From an uncultured Spirochaetales bacterium (lineage in GTDB: Bacteria; Spirochaetota; Spirochaetia; Sphaerochaetales; Sphaerochaetaceae): DNA of 64,000 nucleotides. Position numbers and translations under genes: made by a program. The stretch spans positions 124,001 through 188,000 of the forward strand of contig CASDRU010000006.1 of the NCBI GenBank assembly GCA_949283305.1, in the 5' to 3' direction. Shown one piece after another: positions 8,881 to 17,668 of the stretch (position 1 is its first letter; the number at the start of each line of letters is the position of its first letter). Below the pieces are notes generated by a model. That model searched no databases, was not told the origin of the DNA, and saw only the letters and a list, made by a program, of their open reading frames with translations.

Positions 8881-10605
8881 TTACCTCAGTCTGGATCCAA
8901 AAAAGCTCTTTAAATCAGCTTCTCTTTGAGCAAAGTCGCTGCTGTTTTCCTCGCTTCCGTTATAGTCAAGAAAACGCTGGCGGACTTCATTGAAGAAAGC
9001 TCTAGCATCATCTTTGTCCTTAAGGTTATAAGAAGAATCCACTATTTCCTTCAGGATGTAGAATGTACGTCTCTGACGTTCAACTGAGACAGCCGCATCA
9101 ACAGGATCGAATGAGTTCTGCTGAAGATAGACTGAATCAACAAGCTCTCCCTTCTGATAGACTATGTAGTCATCAAGGCTCGTGCCCTCTTCTCCTACAA
9201 CCTTCATCATCTGAGCAACCTCGGCACTCTTTGTGACATAGAAATATACATCCTCAACATCCTTTTTATCAATGATGCCGTCATACTTGCTCCATGAATC
9301 TAGAGGATCGATTGCAGGATATTTTCTTGCATCGCTTCGCTCTCTGGAAAGCCCGTGGAAAGCCCCTACGACCTTCAGTGTTGCCTGCGTTACAGGCTCG
9401 TCGAAGTTTCCTCCTGCAGGGCTTACAGTTCCTCCGATTGTCACGCTTCCAAGGCTTCCGTCGCTAAGCCTGACAAGACCCGCCCTTTCATAGAACTCGG
9501 CAATCCTGCTTTCAAGATATGCCGGGAAGGCCTCATCACCAGGAATCTCTTCAAGCCTTCCGCTCATCTCTCTCATTGCCTGAGCCCAGCGTGATGTGCT
9601 GTCTGCAAGAAGAAGGACATCAAGACCCATGTTGCGGTAATACTCAGCCATTGTTACTGCTGTATAAACAGATGCCTCTCGCGCGGCAACAGGCATGCTT
9701 GATGTGTTGCATATTATTATCGTTCTTTCCATTAAAGAGCGCCCTGTCTTCGGGTCTGTAAGTTCAGGAAATTCCTTAAGAACCTCGACAACCTCTCCAG
9801 CTCTTTCGCCGCAGGCTGCGATTATCACGATATCAACATCAGCATTCTTGCTCGTTAAATGCTGCAGGACTGTCTTTCCTGCTCCGAACGGGCCGGGGAT
9901 ACAGTATGTTCCGCCCTTTGCAACAGGAAGGAAGGTATCGATAAGCCTTATCTTTGTGACCATTGTATCGCGTGGCATCAGGCGCTCTGTGTAACCTCTG
10001 ATCGGAATCTTCACAGGCTGCTCGATCACCATCGACAGGCTCTTCTTTTCTTTCTTCTCATTTTCAATCACGCAGATTTCATCATATGCGCGGTATCTTC
10101 CCTTTTCCTTGATAAAAATGACCTTCCATTTTTCATTCAGCGTGAAGGGAGTAAAGATCTTATGAGTGAAAAGCCCCTCGGGAACACTTCCGATAATGCT
10201 TCCTCCGCCAAGGATATCTCCTTCTTTTACAGATGGTGTGAAATCCCACTCATCATTTTCAATTGCATTGATATATACTCCGCGCTCAAGGAAGAATCCG
10301 CATTTTTCAGCCAGGTTGTTCAAAGGGTTCTGAAGTCCGTCAAAGACGCTCTTCAAAAGCCCGGGGCCTAGAGAGACAGAAAGGAGGGAGGATGTGAACT
10401 CTACAGCATCTCCGACCTTTATTCCCTCTGTCATCTCATAGATCTGCAGTGATGCGACAGAGCCGGTGACTCTTATCACCTCACCCTTAAGCTTTACTTG
10501 GCCGGTAATGACATAGCCGACCTCGTTCTTCATTACGCTTTCATTAAAATGAACGTTAACAAGGTTTCCGTTAACGCCTGTAACAATTCCGCTTTTACTG
10601 TTCAT
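8881..10605 (-). CDS. ntpA: V-type ATPase subunit A (catalytic)
   Basis: Catalytic subunit of the V-ATPase head. About 574 aa, with the Walker A GPFGAGKTVLQH, the ACGERAGEVVEVL block, and the DSTSRWAQAMREMSGRLEEIPGDE catalytic region (cited only as a landmark). The A-type insertion after residue 110 distinguishes it from F-type beta. Two ATGs and a GTG lie in a row at 10605, 10608 and 10611. AAGGA at 10618-10614 is best spaced (eight bases) for 10605. The 5' end overlaps the DUF2764 gene. Confidence 0.95.
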   Translation of the reverse strand: MNSKSGIVTGVNGNLVNVHFNESVMKNEVGYVITGQVKLKGEVIRVTGSVASLQIYEMTEGIKVGDAVEFTSSLLSVSLGPGLLKSVFDGLQNPLNNLAEKCGFFLERGVYINAIENDEWDFTPSVKEGDILGGGSIIGSVPEGLFTHKIFTPFTLNEKWKVIFIKEKGRYRAYDEICVIENEKKEKKSLSMVIEQPVKIPIRGYTERLMPRDTMVTKIRLIDTFLPVAKGGTYCIPGPFGAGKTVLQHLTSKNADVDIVIIAACGERAGEVVEVLKEFPELTDPKTGRSLMERTIIICNTSSMPVAAREASVYTAVTMAEYYRNMGLDVLLLADSTSRWAQAMREMSGRLEEIPGDEAFPAYLESRIAEFYERAGLVRLSDGSLGSVTIGGTVSPAGGNFDEPVTQATLKVVGAFHGLSRERSDARKYPAIDPLDSWSKYDGIIDKKDVEDVYFYVTKSAEVAQMMKVVGEEGTSLDDYIVYQKGELVDSVYLQQNSFDPVDAAVSVERQRRTFYILKEIVDSSYNLKDKDDARAFFNEVRQRFLDYNGSEENSSDFAQREADLKSFFGSRLR

Positions 10606-11137
10606 CATCACTATCCTTCAAAAGTGTATCTTCAAGTACAGAAAACAAGGACTCAAACTCCTTTCTCCCCTCCTCTTCATCAAATGCATCCCTCTTTTCA
10701 GCAATCTGAAGGAGCATGTAATAAAGAAGAAGATTTGAAAAAGAGAAAGGATCAAGATTCCTCATCTTCTCAAAATATTCAAAATATATGGAAAGGATTT
10801 CCTTTTCTCCCTCAAGAGGATTCAAAGAAAAGACTGCTTTCCTTATCCTCTCGACAAGATTTAAATCATTCTCATCCACCTCAGCCTTGCCCCAGCCGAG
10901 TTTTTCCTTTCTCATCTCGTTTGTGATCTTTCTGACTTTCTTTATAAATGCTGAATACTCAGCAAGCTGAGCACCCTCGCTTTCGCTGACCTGAGAAAGA
11001 GAGAGAGCAGAAAGAGCTCTATAGTCCTTATCAGAAAGGTATTCTCTGCTCTTTGAAAGAAATTCAGCTGATGTCATGCCCCTTTTTGCATTAATGCTGA
11101 TGATGGGGAGCTGCGAGATGAAATAGTAATATGCCAT
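10595..11137 (-). CDS. DUF2764-family protein of the V-ATPase operon
   Basis: A 180-aa helical, soluble protein beginning MAYYYFISQLP, typical of the DUF2764 family found between subunits E and A in V-ATPase operons of spirochaetes and Bacteroidetes. Its biochemical role is not established. Because no recognisable subunit C, F or G/H is encoded here, it may replace a stator or rotor-neck component (inference). The start overlaps the ntpE stop by one base (TAATG) and the 3' end overlaps the ntpA start, so translation is probably coupled. Confidence 0.82.
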   Translation of the reverse strand: MAYYYFISQLPIISINAKRGMTSAEFLSKSREYLSDKDYRALSALSLSQVSESEGAQLAEYSAFIKKVRKITNEMRKEKLGWGKAEVDENDLNLVERIRKAVFSLNPLEGEKEILSIYFEYFEKMRNLDPFSFSNLLLYYMLLQIAEKRDAFDEEEGRKEFESLFSVLEDTLLKDSDDEQ

Positions 11138-11727
11138 TAAGAGAGAATCTCCCTGATCCTGTCTGAAAGCAAAGCAGAAAGAGATCTAGCAATCTCCTCA
11201 TCAGACATGTCGATGTATGATGAGTTATCCTTCTTGACAACCCTTATTCCGCCGTTAATTGCGCTCGATGATGAGAGCACTATTCCCTTTTCAAGCTCAG
11301 CACCTGTCTTTTTCAGAACTGTGGATAAAAGAAGAGCCTCATCCTCTGGTGAAACAAGAATCCTGTCTTTCTCTTCAGCATAGCCAAGAGAGATTACCTT
11401 TTTTATAAGCTCAAGCAATCCTTTCTCATCAAGAGCATCTCTCACGCTCTCATTTAAAAGCTTTTTCATGATATTCTCAATTGAGCTCTTGAAGGAGATT
11501 ATCATATCGCGCTCAGCCTGACGGATATCGCTGATGGCACCTTCTTTTAAAAGAGCAACTTCTTTTTTGCCTTCTTCAAGAAGTTTTTCCTTTTTCTTCT
11601 CAGCATCCTTTACGATTCTCTCTGCCTCTTTCAAGGCATCATTGATGATCTCGTTCTTCTTTTTCTCTGCTTCAGCAAATCCTTCGCTCTTGATTTTCTC
11701 CAGAAGATCCTTGATTTCTATTTCCAT
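11137..11727 (-). CDS. ntpE: V-type ATPase subunit E (peripheral stalk)
   Basis: Peripheral-stalk subunit, 196 aa: a long Lys/Glu-rich coiled-coil (residues 1-85, with AEKKKNEIINDALKEAER-type heptads) followed by a C-terminal globular domain that binds the head. The longer frame to 11829 is not credible. ATG at 11727 has AGAGGA eight bases upstream and gives the usual N-terminus. It is the first gene of the E-DUF2764-A-B-D-I-K operon, behind a TATACT -10 box. Confidence 0.9.
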   Translation of the reverse strand: MEIEIKDLLEKIKSEGFAEAEKKKNEIINDALKEAERIVKDAEKKKEKLLEEGKKEVALLKEGAISDIRQAERDMIISFKSSIENIMKKLLNESVRDALDEKGLLELIKKVISLGYAEEKDRILVSPEDEALLLSTVLKKTGAELEKGIVLSSSSAINGGIRVVKKDNSSYIDMSDEEIARSLSALLSDRIREILS

Positions 11728-11754
11728 AACACATCCTCTTATGCAACTAAAAAC

Positions 11755-11783
11755 AGTATAAGTCCATATCAGTGAGAAATAAA
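11755..11783 (-). promoter_or_regulatory. Probable promoter of the V-ATPase operon
   Basis: On the minus strand TATACT (11760-11755) is preceded 17 bases upstream by TTTATT, a weak -35. The predicted transcript leader before ntpE is about 20 nt and contains its ribosome site. The -10 is good and the -35 doubtful. Confidence 0.5.
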
Positions 11784-11845
11784 CAATTTTTTGTTTTTTC
11801 TCCCGACACTGCAAGTAAAGTGCATACAAAAAAAGAACAGACTTC

Positions 11846-11851
11846 TATAAT
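11846..11851 (+). promoter_or_regulatory. TATAAT -10 box seven bases before the ATG at 11859
   Basis: A perfect TATAAT is followed by cagagcc and then ATG. No Shine-Dalgarno intervenes, so the transcript would start at or next to the start codon. No clear -35 is seen. Confidence 0.55.
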
Positions 11852-11858
11852 CAGAGCC

Positions 11859-12158
11859 ATGAACAGCGAGTTTCTTACAGAAGAAAAGCTAAGAGGAATA
11901 GTAAAAATTGAGAACATGATGAGCGGGAAAGTTTATCTCATGAGCTCAGAGGATATAGTAAAATCATATTCCTCTCTTCGCTTTTCACTTGATATGGGGA
12001 CATTTTCAAACAAGGATCTCCAGGATGATTATGACAAAACAGGTCTTGAGCTTTTCAATATCGAAAAGGATGTGATTGCCACTAAAAATGAAGACCTTTC
12101 TCTTCTTCTTGAGAAAAGAAAGGCCTATTACAGAGAAAACAGCAAGGAGCTCTACTAG
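11859..12158 (+). CDS. Degenerate GIY-YIG nuclease-like protein (99 aa)
   Basis: The layout follows GIY-YIG domains: a strand GIVKIEN, a hairpin SGKVYLMSS, a helix, the [12 protein letters not shown] segment and a final helix with E85 at the catalytic glutamate position. The catalytic marks are eroded: GIY reads G13-I-V, YIG reads Y26-L-M, and the arginine after the second motif is serine. It is therefore probably a nucleic-acid-binding relative rather than an active nuclease (inference). I chose ATG at 11859 because the upstream 29 codons have no family match and TATAAT lies just before. The end overlaps the convergent udp gene by four bases. Confidence 0.6.
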   Translation: MNSEFLTEEKLRGIVKIENMMSGKVYLMSSEDIVKSYSSLRFSLDMGTFSNKDLQDDYDKTGLELFNIEKDVIATKNEDLSLLLEKRKAYYRENSKELY

Positions 12159-12934
12159 ATTTCCTTATCCATCTTTATGAGGTTCTTCACAGCTTCCACA
12201 GCAACACGTATTGCATTGTCTGTGTCATGCATCTTTATATTCTCCATTCCAAGTGCTTCCCTCTCCTGGTTTCCTACTACAAAGAATGTTGCGCCGCATC
12301 TTGCACCAAGATGAGCACAGCATGTGAAGATTGCAGCACTCTCCATTTCAGATGCAAGAACCCCAAGGCGTTTCCATGCTTCCCATTTTTCAAGAAGCAT
12401 TGCAGAAACCGGCATCTTCTCGGGCTCATGCTGACCATAGAAGCTATCCTTGCACTGCACGACTCCCGTGTGGCTTCTCATTTTTAGGTCATCTGCTGCT
12501 TTTTTCAGCGCTAATACAACTTCAAAAGTAGCGACTGCAGGATACTCAATCGGAGCATATTCACGGCTTGTGCCCTCAGCGCGCACCGCACCTGTAGCAA
12601 TCACAACATCCCCGCCTTTTACATCAAGAGAAATTCCCCCTGATGTTCCCATGCGGATGAATGTATCGCTGCCGCACTTGTATAGCTCCTCAACAGCGAT
12701 TGAAGCGCTGGGACCTCCTATTCCAGTACTTACTACACTTACTTTTTCTCCAAGAAGTGTTCCTGTATATGTAACGTATTCACGACTGTCTGCGACAAGA
12801 GATGCATCATCAAGATACTTTGCAATAAGAGGCACTCTCTTAGGATCTCCGGGAAGAATGACATAGCGCCCGACATCCCCTTTCTTGATATGCAGATGAT
12901 ACTGCACCCCGCTTCCATTCATATAATCTGACAT
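12155..12934 (-). CDS. udp: Uridine phosphorylase
   Basis: Phosphorolyses uridine to uracil and ribose-1-phosphate. The 259-aa protein matches the Udp branch of the PNP/UDP family: LPGDPKRVP phosphate loop, [32 protein letters not shown] region and the [10 protein letters not shown] ribose-binding block. ATG at 12934 has GGAGG in the preceding bases. A TTGAAG-17-TAGACT promoter overlaps the tail of the pilus operon. With the uracil phosphoribosyltransferase at 39.3 kb it would form a uridine-to-UMP salvage route. Confidence 0.92.
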   Translation of the reverse strand: MSDYMNGSGVQYHLHIKKGDVGRYVILPGDPKRVPLIAKYLDDASLVADSREYVTYTGTLLGEKVSVVSTGIGGPSASIAVEELYKCGSDTFIRMGTSGGISLDVKGGDVVIATGAVRAEGTSREYAPIEYPAVATFEVVLALKKAADDLKMRSHTGVVQCKDSFYGQHEPEKMPVSAMLLEKWEAWKRLGVLASEMESAAIFTCCAHLGARCGATFFVVGNQEREALGMENIKMHDTDNAIRVAVEAVKNLIKMDKEI

Positions 12935-12954
12935 AATCTGTCCTCCAGGGTATC

Positions 12955-12983
12955 AGTCTAACATCAGCTTGTTTTGACTTCAA
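12955..12983 (-). promoter_or_regulatory. Promoter of udp
   Basis: Minus-strand TTGAAG (12983-12978), a 17-base spacer and TAGACT (12960-12955), about 20 nt upstream of the udp start. It overlaps the final codons of the last pilin-like gene, so udp may also receive read-through from the pilus operon, as no strong hairpin separates them. Confidence 0.55.
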
Positions 12984-13593
12984 CAAAAATGTACCCAGTA
13001 TAAGATCCTGTAAGGAATCTATAATCCTGCCCGGTTATTTCTACATCAACTATAATATCCCCATATGGGATTGTAAGAGTCATATCAAAGTGCACGGTTT
13101 CACTAAATGGTTTATAAACATCTAAAGATTTATTTTCTACAAGGCTCATTGTTCTTGAAACAAGCTCAATGCTTTCATTAGATTTGTTTTGTACAACGCT
13201 TATTTCTTTATCTATATCTTTTGATTCAGACGTTGCTTTTACGCTGTAATTCAGTCCCTCTGGTCCATACAGCATATAACCATTATCATACTCATCTTCA
13301 GATGTAACAAAATAGACTTTAATTGAGCATGATACATCATCCAATGTTTCTTTATATAGCTCCCATGAAAGATCGAACTCAGCTTTTTTCGTTTCATTCT
13401 CCCCCTCGCCGCTAGATGCAGAGAAAGTGACAATATTGCTTCCCGGCTGTATATTGCTCGGTTTCAATTCAATATTTGATGATCCATGCTTGAAGAACTT
13501 TATGTTAAATGACTTTGAATCCTTTTCTACTGCAGACAAACAGAACATAATGGAAATTGATATGATTGCTATTATGAATATTCTTTTCTTCAT
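12964..13593 (-). CDS. Pilin-like secreted subunit 13 (last gene of chaperone-usher operon)
   Basis: A 209-aa secreted protein: KK then a hydrophobic signal core ending near LSAVEKD, and a beta-rich mature part. The C-terminus (SYTGYIFVEVKTS) fits the family end-strand pattern G-x-Y-[TS]-x-x-[IV]-x-V. It starts with a four-base overlap on the preceding subunit. I assign it to the pilin-like set by position, signal peptide and end motif; overall identity to its neighbours is low. It is the promoter-distal gene, which in a polar operon would be least expressed. Confidence 0.72.
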   Translation of the reverse strand: MKKRIFIIAIISISIMFCLSAVEKDSKSFNIKFFKHGSSNIELKPSNIQPGSNIVTFSASSGEGENETKKAEFDLSWELYKETLDDVSCSIKVYFVTSEDEYDNGYMLYGPEGLNYSVKATSESKDIDKEISVVQNKSNESIELVSRTMSLVENKSLDVYKPFSETVHFDMTLTIPYGDIIVDVEITGQDYRFLTGSYTGYIFVEVKTS

Positions 13594-14159
13594 TGAGAAT
13601 CCTCGATTGTGATTTGTATGCTTGTTTTATACGTCTTTCCTGCTTGAACATCATTACCTTCTACATAGAAACTACCTGAAAATGAATATACACGCGGATA
13701 TTTATAGATATCACTTCCAGTATATAGATTGCTTTCATCGATCACCACAACTCCTTCGTTAGGAAAATTCTCAGAGCCAGTAAAGCTTTTTTTACTTGGG
13801 AAATCCATGTTTCTTGTGTAGTAATCAACAGTATGATCAGATCCATCATTAAATGGGGGTGCTCCTGAGATTGTTACTGTTATCGGACTTGTAGTAAAAG
13901 CCTGTACATAAAAGAAGAATATATCAGTATAGTACTGGTTTGTAGAAAGGTCATATTTGAAAACCAGTGGATTAGTGCCCGAATTTTCAATGCTGTCTTC
14001 TGGAGCAAAAATACTGTTTACTTTTGAAGATGAAAAACCATATCTTACAGATTTCGGCGTTACTTCAAGCTCAACAGGAATATAGTAATAGTCCAGCTGT
14101 TCAGAAAAAATAGGAATAAGAATGAAAAGCATCAAAATAAAACAGAATATCTTTCTCAT
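13590..14159 (-). CDS. Pilin-like secreted subunit 12
   Basis: A 189-aa exported protein with a signal peptide ending around PIFSEQ, then mostly beta-strand sequence. It has the set's central motif (FFYVQAFTTSPITVTISGAPPF, compare YFFYQIISG in subunit 7) and the end-strand KTYKTSIQITIEDSQ. Four-base overlaps on both sides imply coupled translation. No cysteine is apparent in the mature chain, so there is no disulfide of the kind seen in many classical pilins. Confidence 0.72.
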   Translation of the reverse strand: MRKIFCFILMLFILIPIFSEQLDYYYIPVELEVTPKSVRYGFSSSKVNSIFAPEDSIENSGTNPLVFKYDLSTNQYYTDIFFFYVQAFTTSPITVTISGAPPFNDGSDHTVDYYTRNMDFPSKKSFTGSENFPNEGVVVIDESNLYTGSDIYKYPRVYSFSGSFYVEGNDVQAGKTYKTSIQITIEDSQ

Positions 14160-14767
14160 TGTTTATTCTCCAACTTCAATCTAAAAGTACTTATATATTT
14201 TTCTGCACTTGCATTAGCCACACTATCTGGAAGAGATGCTGTTATACCAAGAGAACCCCATTTTAATCCACTATTTTCATGATAAGTATAAATTGTATAT
14301 GTCTTCTCATCGCTGTCAACAGGGACACTGCTGCCATTTGGAAAGGCTGAAAGCTGTTCTTCAGTAAGACTGTTTCCACTGTGGTTCTTACTGAATGAAA
14401 GAACTATTGGAAGTTTTCCATTAACTGAGCTAAAAGGAGAGACAGTAAGAGTAAGTTCAACACTTTCATTGCTTATAATCTTCCACCAGAAATAAATAGT
14501 CTTTGGTTGTCTATCGCCTGTGATGTTAGAATTTTCATCTATTGAGAAATCTGATGAGAAAACAGTGTTTTCAGTACTGATTTCTGGAGCAGTTGCCGTC
14601 TCACTAGATAACAGGCCATTTGAGAAGCCAAAGGCATAATATGAAATATCTGAGCTGAGGCTGAAGTAGAGCACTGGCGTTTCTAAAGTAGCTGAGGAAA
14701 TGATAAATGCAGGAAAAAGTAAAACTAACAACAATATTATAAATTTTCTCATATCAAACCTCTTCAC
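14156..14767 (-). CDS. Pilin-like secreted subunit 11
   Basis: A 203-aa exported protein with a long signal peptide (basic KRFDMRK, then a hydrophobic core ending near ISSATLE). The mature part carries the shared motif FWWKIISNESVELTLTVSP and ends with YISTFRLKLENKQ, a variant of the family end-strand. Overlaps of four bases join it to both neighbours. The N-terminal segment after the signal (TPVLYFSLSSD) is a candidate donor strand, by analogy with chaperone-usher pilins. Confidence 0.72.
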   Translation of the reverse strand: MKRFDMRKFIILLLVLLFPAFIISSATLETPVLYFSLSSDISYYAFGFSNGLLSSETATAPEISTENTVFSSDFSIDENSNITGDRQPKTIYFWWKIISNESVELTLTVSPFSSVNGKLPIVLSFSKNHSGNSLTEEQLSAFPNGSSVPVDSDEKTYTIYTYHENSGLKWGSLGITASLPDSVANASAEKYISTFRLKLENKQ

Positions 14768-15339
14768 TCCTGCACAATCGTTACAATAATCTGAGCTGTA
14801 TATTTTCCAGAACCGGAAAGTAAGGCATCAGAAAGCTTTTCAGTCTCTACATAAAGAGTATATTTGCCGCTATATCTCTTAATACCTGATCCTTCTACTT
14901 TACTTATTTTTATTATGATAGGATCTTTTGAAACTGTTGCATCATACCCGCCGGATGATGTTGTATCACTGCCGATAGCAACTTTCCATCCAATAGCATC
15001 ATTTTCTGCTTTATGAAGATCTCCATTTATGCTGAACTGTATTTCAGGTGCGCTGAAAGCCTCGATATAATAATGAAAATCAACGCTTCCTGTTCCAGAA
15101 GATTTTTCAGAAAGTCCTCCATCAGAAGAAAGATTCAATACATAATTTGAATTACTATAATCCGACGAGCTGTTTACATCAGTAAACCAGAATTTTGCAT
15201 TTCCATAATTAGACAAATCCCATGTAAGGCTGACACTTGCAGTACTGTTGCTATCCAAAGTGGTTCCATAAAAACTTGTTGCAGCAAAAACATGTGAAGA
15301 AGATAAGACAATAAGCAGAATAATTAACAGTCTTCTCAC
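14764..15339 (-). CDS. Pilin-like secreted subunit 10
   Basis: A 191-aa exported protein; the signal peptide ends near SHVFAATS. The mature chain is Ser/Thr/Asn-rich beta sequence with a central DFHYYIEAFSAPEIQFSI motif and the end-strand GKYTAQIIVTIVQE, one of the clearest matches to the family pattern. It overlaps subunits 9 and 11 by four bases each. Confidence 0.74.
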   Translation of the reverse strand: MRRLLIILLIVLSSSHVFAATSFYGTTLDSNSTASVSLTWDLSNYGNAKFWFTDVNSSSDYSNSNYVLNLSSDGGLSEKSSGTGSVDFHYYIEAFSAPEIQFSINGDLHKAENDAIGWKVAIGSDTTSSGGYDATVSKDPIIIKISKVEGSGIKRYSGKYTLYVETEKLSDALLSGSGKYTAQIIVTIVQE

Positions 15340-15863
15340 TGATTACCTCCTTCATTTTTAATTGTTACAGTCAAGGTTCCAAGATGCAAAGACTGATTTG
15401 CTAAAGAAATTGATGATACCGGTATATCAATATCTATTCCAATTGTTTCAAAGCCAGAATCATTGCCGCTACCAGCATTATATCTGTGAATTACAGAAGA
15501 CTGAGAAAGTGTCTTATCACCTGCTTTAACAGTAACTCCTCCGTTAATAATACTACTATTAAAAGACATAGATACTTTTTGATTCTGATCCGAAACAATA
15601 AACCATCTTACATATAACAAAGCATCATTTGAATATTTTATATTGCCATTCTCAATCTTAGAATCTTTTATGGAATATGTAGAGCCTGGATTAGTAAGAA
15701 CAGAAGGGGTTGTTGAGAAAGCGACATTCGCAATATTCATATCTTCAAGATTCCAGGACACTGTAGCACTTGCGCTTGCCTCCCCAAGCTTTCCAGAAAA
15801 ATTATCTGCAAAGAGAAATGCAGTGATAAAAGATAAAAGAAATATGAGAATAATCTTTTTCAT
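15336..15863 (-). CDS. Pilin-like secreted subunit 9
   Basis: At 175 aa the shortest member. Its signal peptide ends near AFLFADN. The motif YVRWFIVSDQNQKVSMSF is present and the C-terminal strand is LHLGTLTVTIKNEGG, which keeps the alternating hydrophobic pattern but lacks the G-x-Y start. It lies one base after subunit 8 and overlaps subunit 10 by four bases. Confidence 0.7.
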   Translation of the reverse strand: MKKIILIFLLSFITAFLFADNFSGKLGEASASATVSWNLEDMNIANVAFSTTPSVLTNPGSTYSIKDSKIENGNIKYSNDALLYVRWFIVSDQNQKVSMSFNSSIINGGVTVKAGDKTLSQSSVIHRYNAGSGNDSGFETIGIDIDIPVSSISLANQSLHLGTLTVTIKNEGGNQ

Positions 15864-15864
15864 A

Positions 15865-16428
15865 TCAATCTCCTGCAGTCACCTTTAGAGTGAATGTCGC
15901 TTCATATAGTCCTGAAGTGACAGTATTATCAATTTCTGCTGATACAGCAAAGCCCAAACTTCCTACGGTAAGCAGACCTTTGTTTTTTGTATTGAATACA
16001 GTTGCTGAATTACCTTCAACAGCATTTACTGGAGCAAGAGCAGAACCGTTTCCATATGATTCGCCAATTGAGAGAATCAGAGGAATGGATTTATTTTTAT
16101 CTGATCTGTTTATAAAATCAGACCATGAAAGAGTTCCTGTACAATTTTTATTATTGATTATCTTCCAGAAAACATATTGAGTACTGCTCTCTATTCTGAA
16201 AGTGCCATCTTGATTGTCAGGAATCTCATCAAGGCGGAAAGATGATACAGGTTTTATAGCTTCATTTTCTCCAATTGCATCATCATAATTCTCAACTTTT
16301 GAGCTTACAAAACCAAAACTTGCACTCTCAAGGCCAGACAAATCCAGCTGCAGAGTTAAATCTGCAGAAAAAGCTGGAAAAACTGCTATTATGAAAATGC
16401 AAGCAAGTATTGTAAGTCTCTTAGTCAT
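15865..16428 (-). CDS. Pilin-like secreted subunit 8
   Basis: A 187-aa exported protein (signal peptide ending near FPAFSADL). The mature chain has the family motif YVFWKIINNKNCTGTLSW and the end-strand GLYEATFTLKVTAGD. One cysteine occurs in the mature chain. The gene is seven bases after subunit 7 and one base before subunit 9. Confidence 0.74.
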   Translation of the reverse strand: MTKRLTILACIFIIAVFPAFSADLTLQLDLSGLESASFGFVSSKVENYDDAIGENEAIKPVSSFRLDEIPDNQDGTFRIESSTQYVFWKIINNKNCTGTLSWSDFINRSDKNKSIPLILSIGESYGNGSALAPVNAVEGNSATVFNTKNKGLLTVGSLGFAVSAEIDNTVTSGLYEATFTLKVTAGD

Positions 16429-16435
16429 ATCATCC

Positions 16436-17029
16436 TCAAGTCTGATCAGCTAAAATATTAACTTTAATTGTTCCTGTATATGTTCCTGGAACAAGAGAAG
16501 TAATATCACTTGTTTCTACAGTCAGCTCAATTGCTTTAGCTGAGCTTACTGTTGCGCCATTTGCAGTCGGGTCATGAGAAAACACTTTTGTTTTTCCATT
16601 AGTCTTTCCTTCCACTGTGATATCAGTTCCTGTAACTGTATATTCAAGAGCGGGATTATCACCATTCTTCATCGGAGATGCTGAAAGAGTAATTTTATAC
16701 TTGTTTCCAGAAATTATCTGATAGAAAAAATACAATGTGCTATCAGTATTTTTTGCTGTAACAGCAGTATCTGTTTTATTTATCTTAAGATCTACAGATT
16801 GTACAGCATTTCCTGGCTTTGATGTTACATTAAATTCTCCATCTGGAATTGAAGATGCAAAACCGAAATTAAAATATTCATCATTACCATCACCACTGCC
16901 AGACAGATTTAAAACAACACTTGTTGTTGCATCAATATCTTTTGCATTGGAAATACCATTAGGAGCTGCTGCAAAAATAAGACCTGAGAATAAAAGAATC
17001 AAAGCAATGAACAAGAATTTCTTTTTCAT
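16436..17029 (-). CDS. Pilin-like secreted subunit 7
   Basis: A 197-aa exported protein (signal peptide ending near GLIFAAAP). It is the most typical member of the set: the N-terminal VVLNLSG and FGFASS stretches, the YFFYQIISGNKYKITLSASP motif, and the end-strand GTYTGTIKVNI. It is closest to subunit 6, sharing the DATT, NFGF and SDVT-type stretches, so the pair may be a recent duplication. Confidence 0.76.
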   Translation of the reverse strand: MKKKFLFIALILLFSGLIFAAAPNGISNAKDIDATTSVVLNLSGSGDGNDEYFNFGFASSIPDGEFNVTSKPGNAVQSVDLKINKTDTAVTAKNTDSTLYFFYQIISGNKYKITLSASPMKNGDNPALEYTVTGTDITVEGKTNGKTKVFSHDPTANGATVSSAKAIELTVETSDITSLVPGTYTGTIKVNILADQT

Positions 17030-17043
17030 ATGTCCATCCTTAA

Positions 17044-17667
17044 TTAACTACCTGATTTAGTTGTAAGTACTAATGTACCTTTATATTTACCCTGAGTCAG
17101 GGCACTTACATCCTCTGTTTTGATTGTAAGCTTATGACTGAAGAGCACCTGAATTGGGTCTGTAGCTTTATGATCGACAAGTAATGTTGAACCAGTATTT
17201 CCATCTGATGTATCAGAAGAAATAGTAACATCGGAGACTGGATCATCTTTATCAACAGTTACAGACCAATTCAGAGTAGGAGTACCCGTACCAGCTGATT
17301 CAGCTGTCATTGGCTCATTTATCTTCAAAGTCAATGTAAAAGGTGTTCCTGTAACAGCCTGACAGAAAACATATAGAGCATCTTCAGTTTCTCCTGCTAC
17401 AGCATTTGATGCTGTGACTTTGCCCTTCACAGATGTATCTAAAGAAAGTTTAACTTCAGATTTTCCATTTTCAATTTTTGGTGTGATAGCTGTGACATCA
17501 GAACCAGTGAAACCAAAATTGACATACTTGCTGTTTTCATCAGAATTTTCGGAAAAATCCAGAATTGCATCAGTAGTTGCATCTGTTCCTATTGCTATAG
17601 AAATTGCATCTGCAAAAATGATAAAAGATGTAAGTAATAAAATAGATAAAATCAGTAATTTTTTCAT
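17044..17667 (-). CDS. Pilin-like secreted subunit 6
   Basis: A 207-aa exported protein (signal peptide ending near FIIFADAI). After cleavage, the stretch DATTDAILDFS parallels subunit 7. The central motif is YVFCQAVTGTPFTLTLKI and the end-strand GKYKGTLVLTTKSG. The C-terminal strand of this family resembles that of archaic pilins and the spore-coat-U fold. It lies one base after subunit 5 and 14 bases before subunit 7. Confidence 0.76.
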   Translation of the reverse strand: MKKLLILSILLLTSFIIFADAISIAIGTDATTDAILDFSENSDENSKYVNFGFTGSDVTAITPKIENGKSEVKLSLDTSVKGKVTASNAVAGETEDALYVFCQAVTGTPFTLTLKINEPMTAESAGTGTPTLNWSVTVDKDDPVSDVTISSDTSDGNTGSTLLVDHKATDPIQVLFSHKLTIKTEDVSALTQGKYKGTLVLTTKSGS

Positions 17668-17668
17668 A

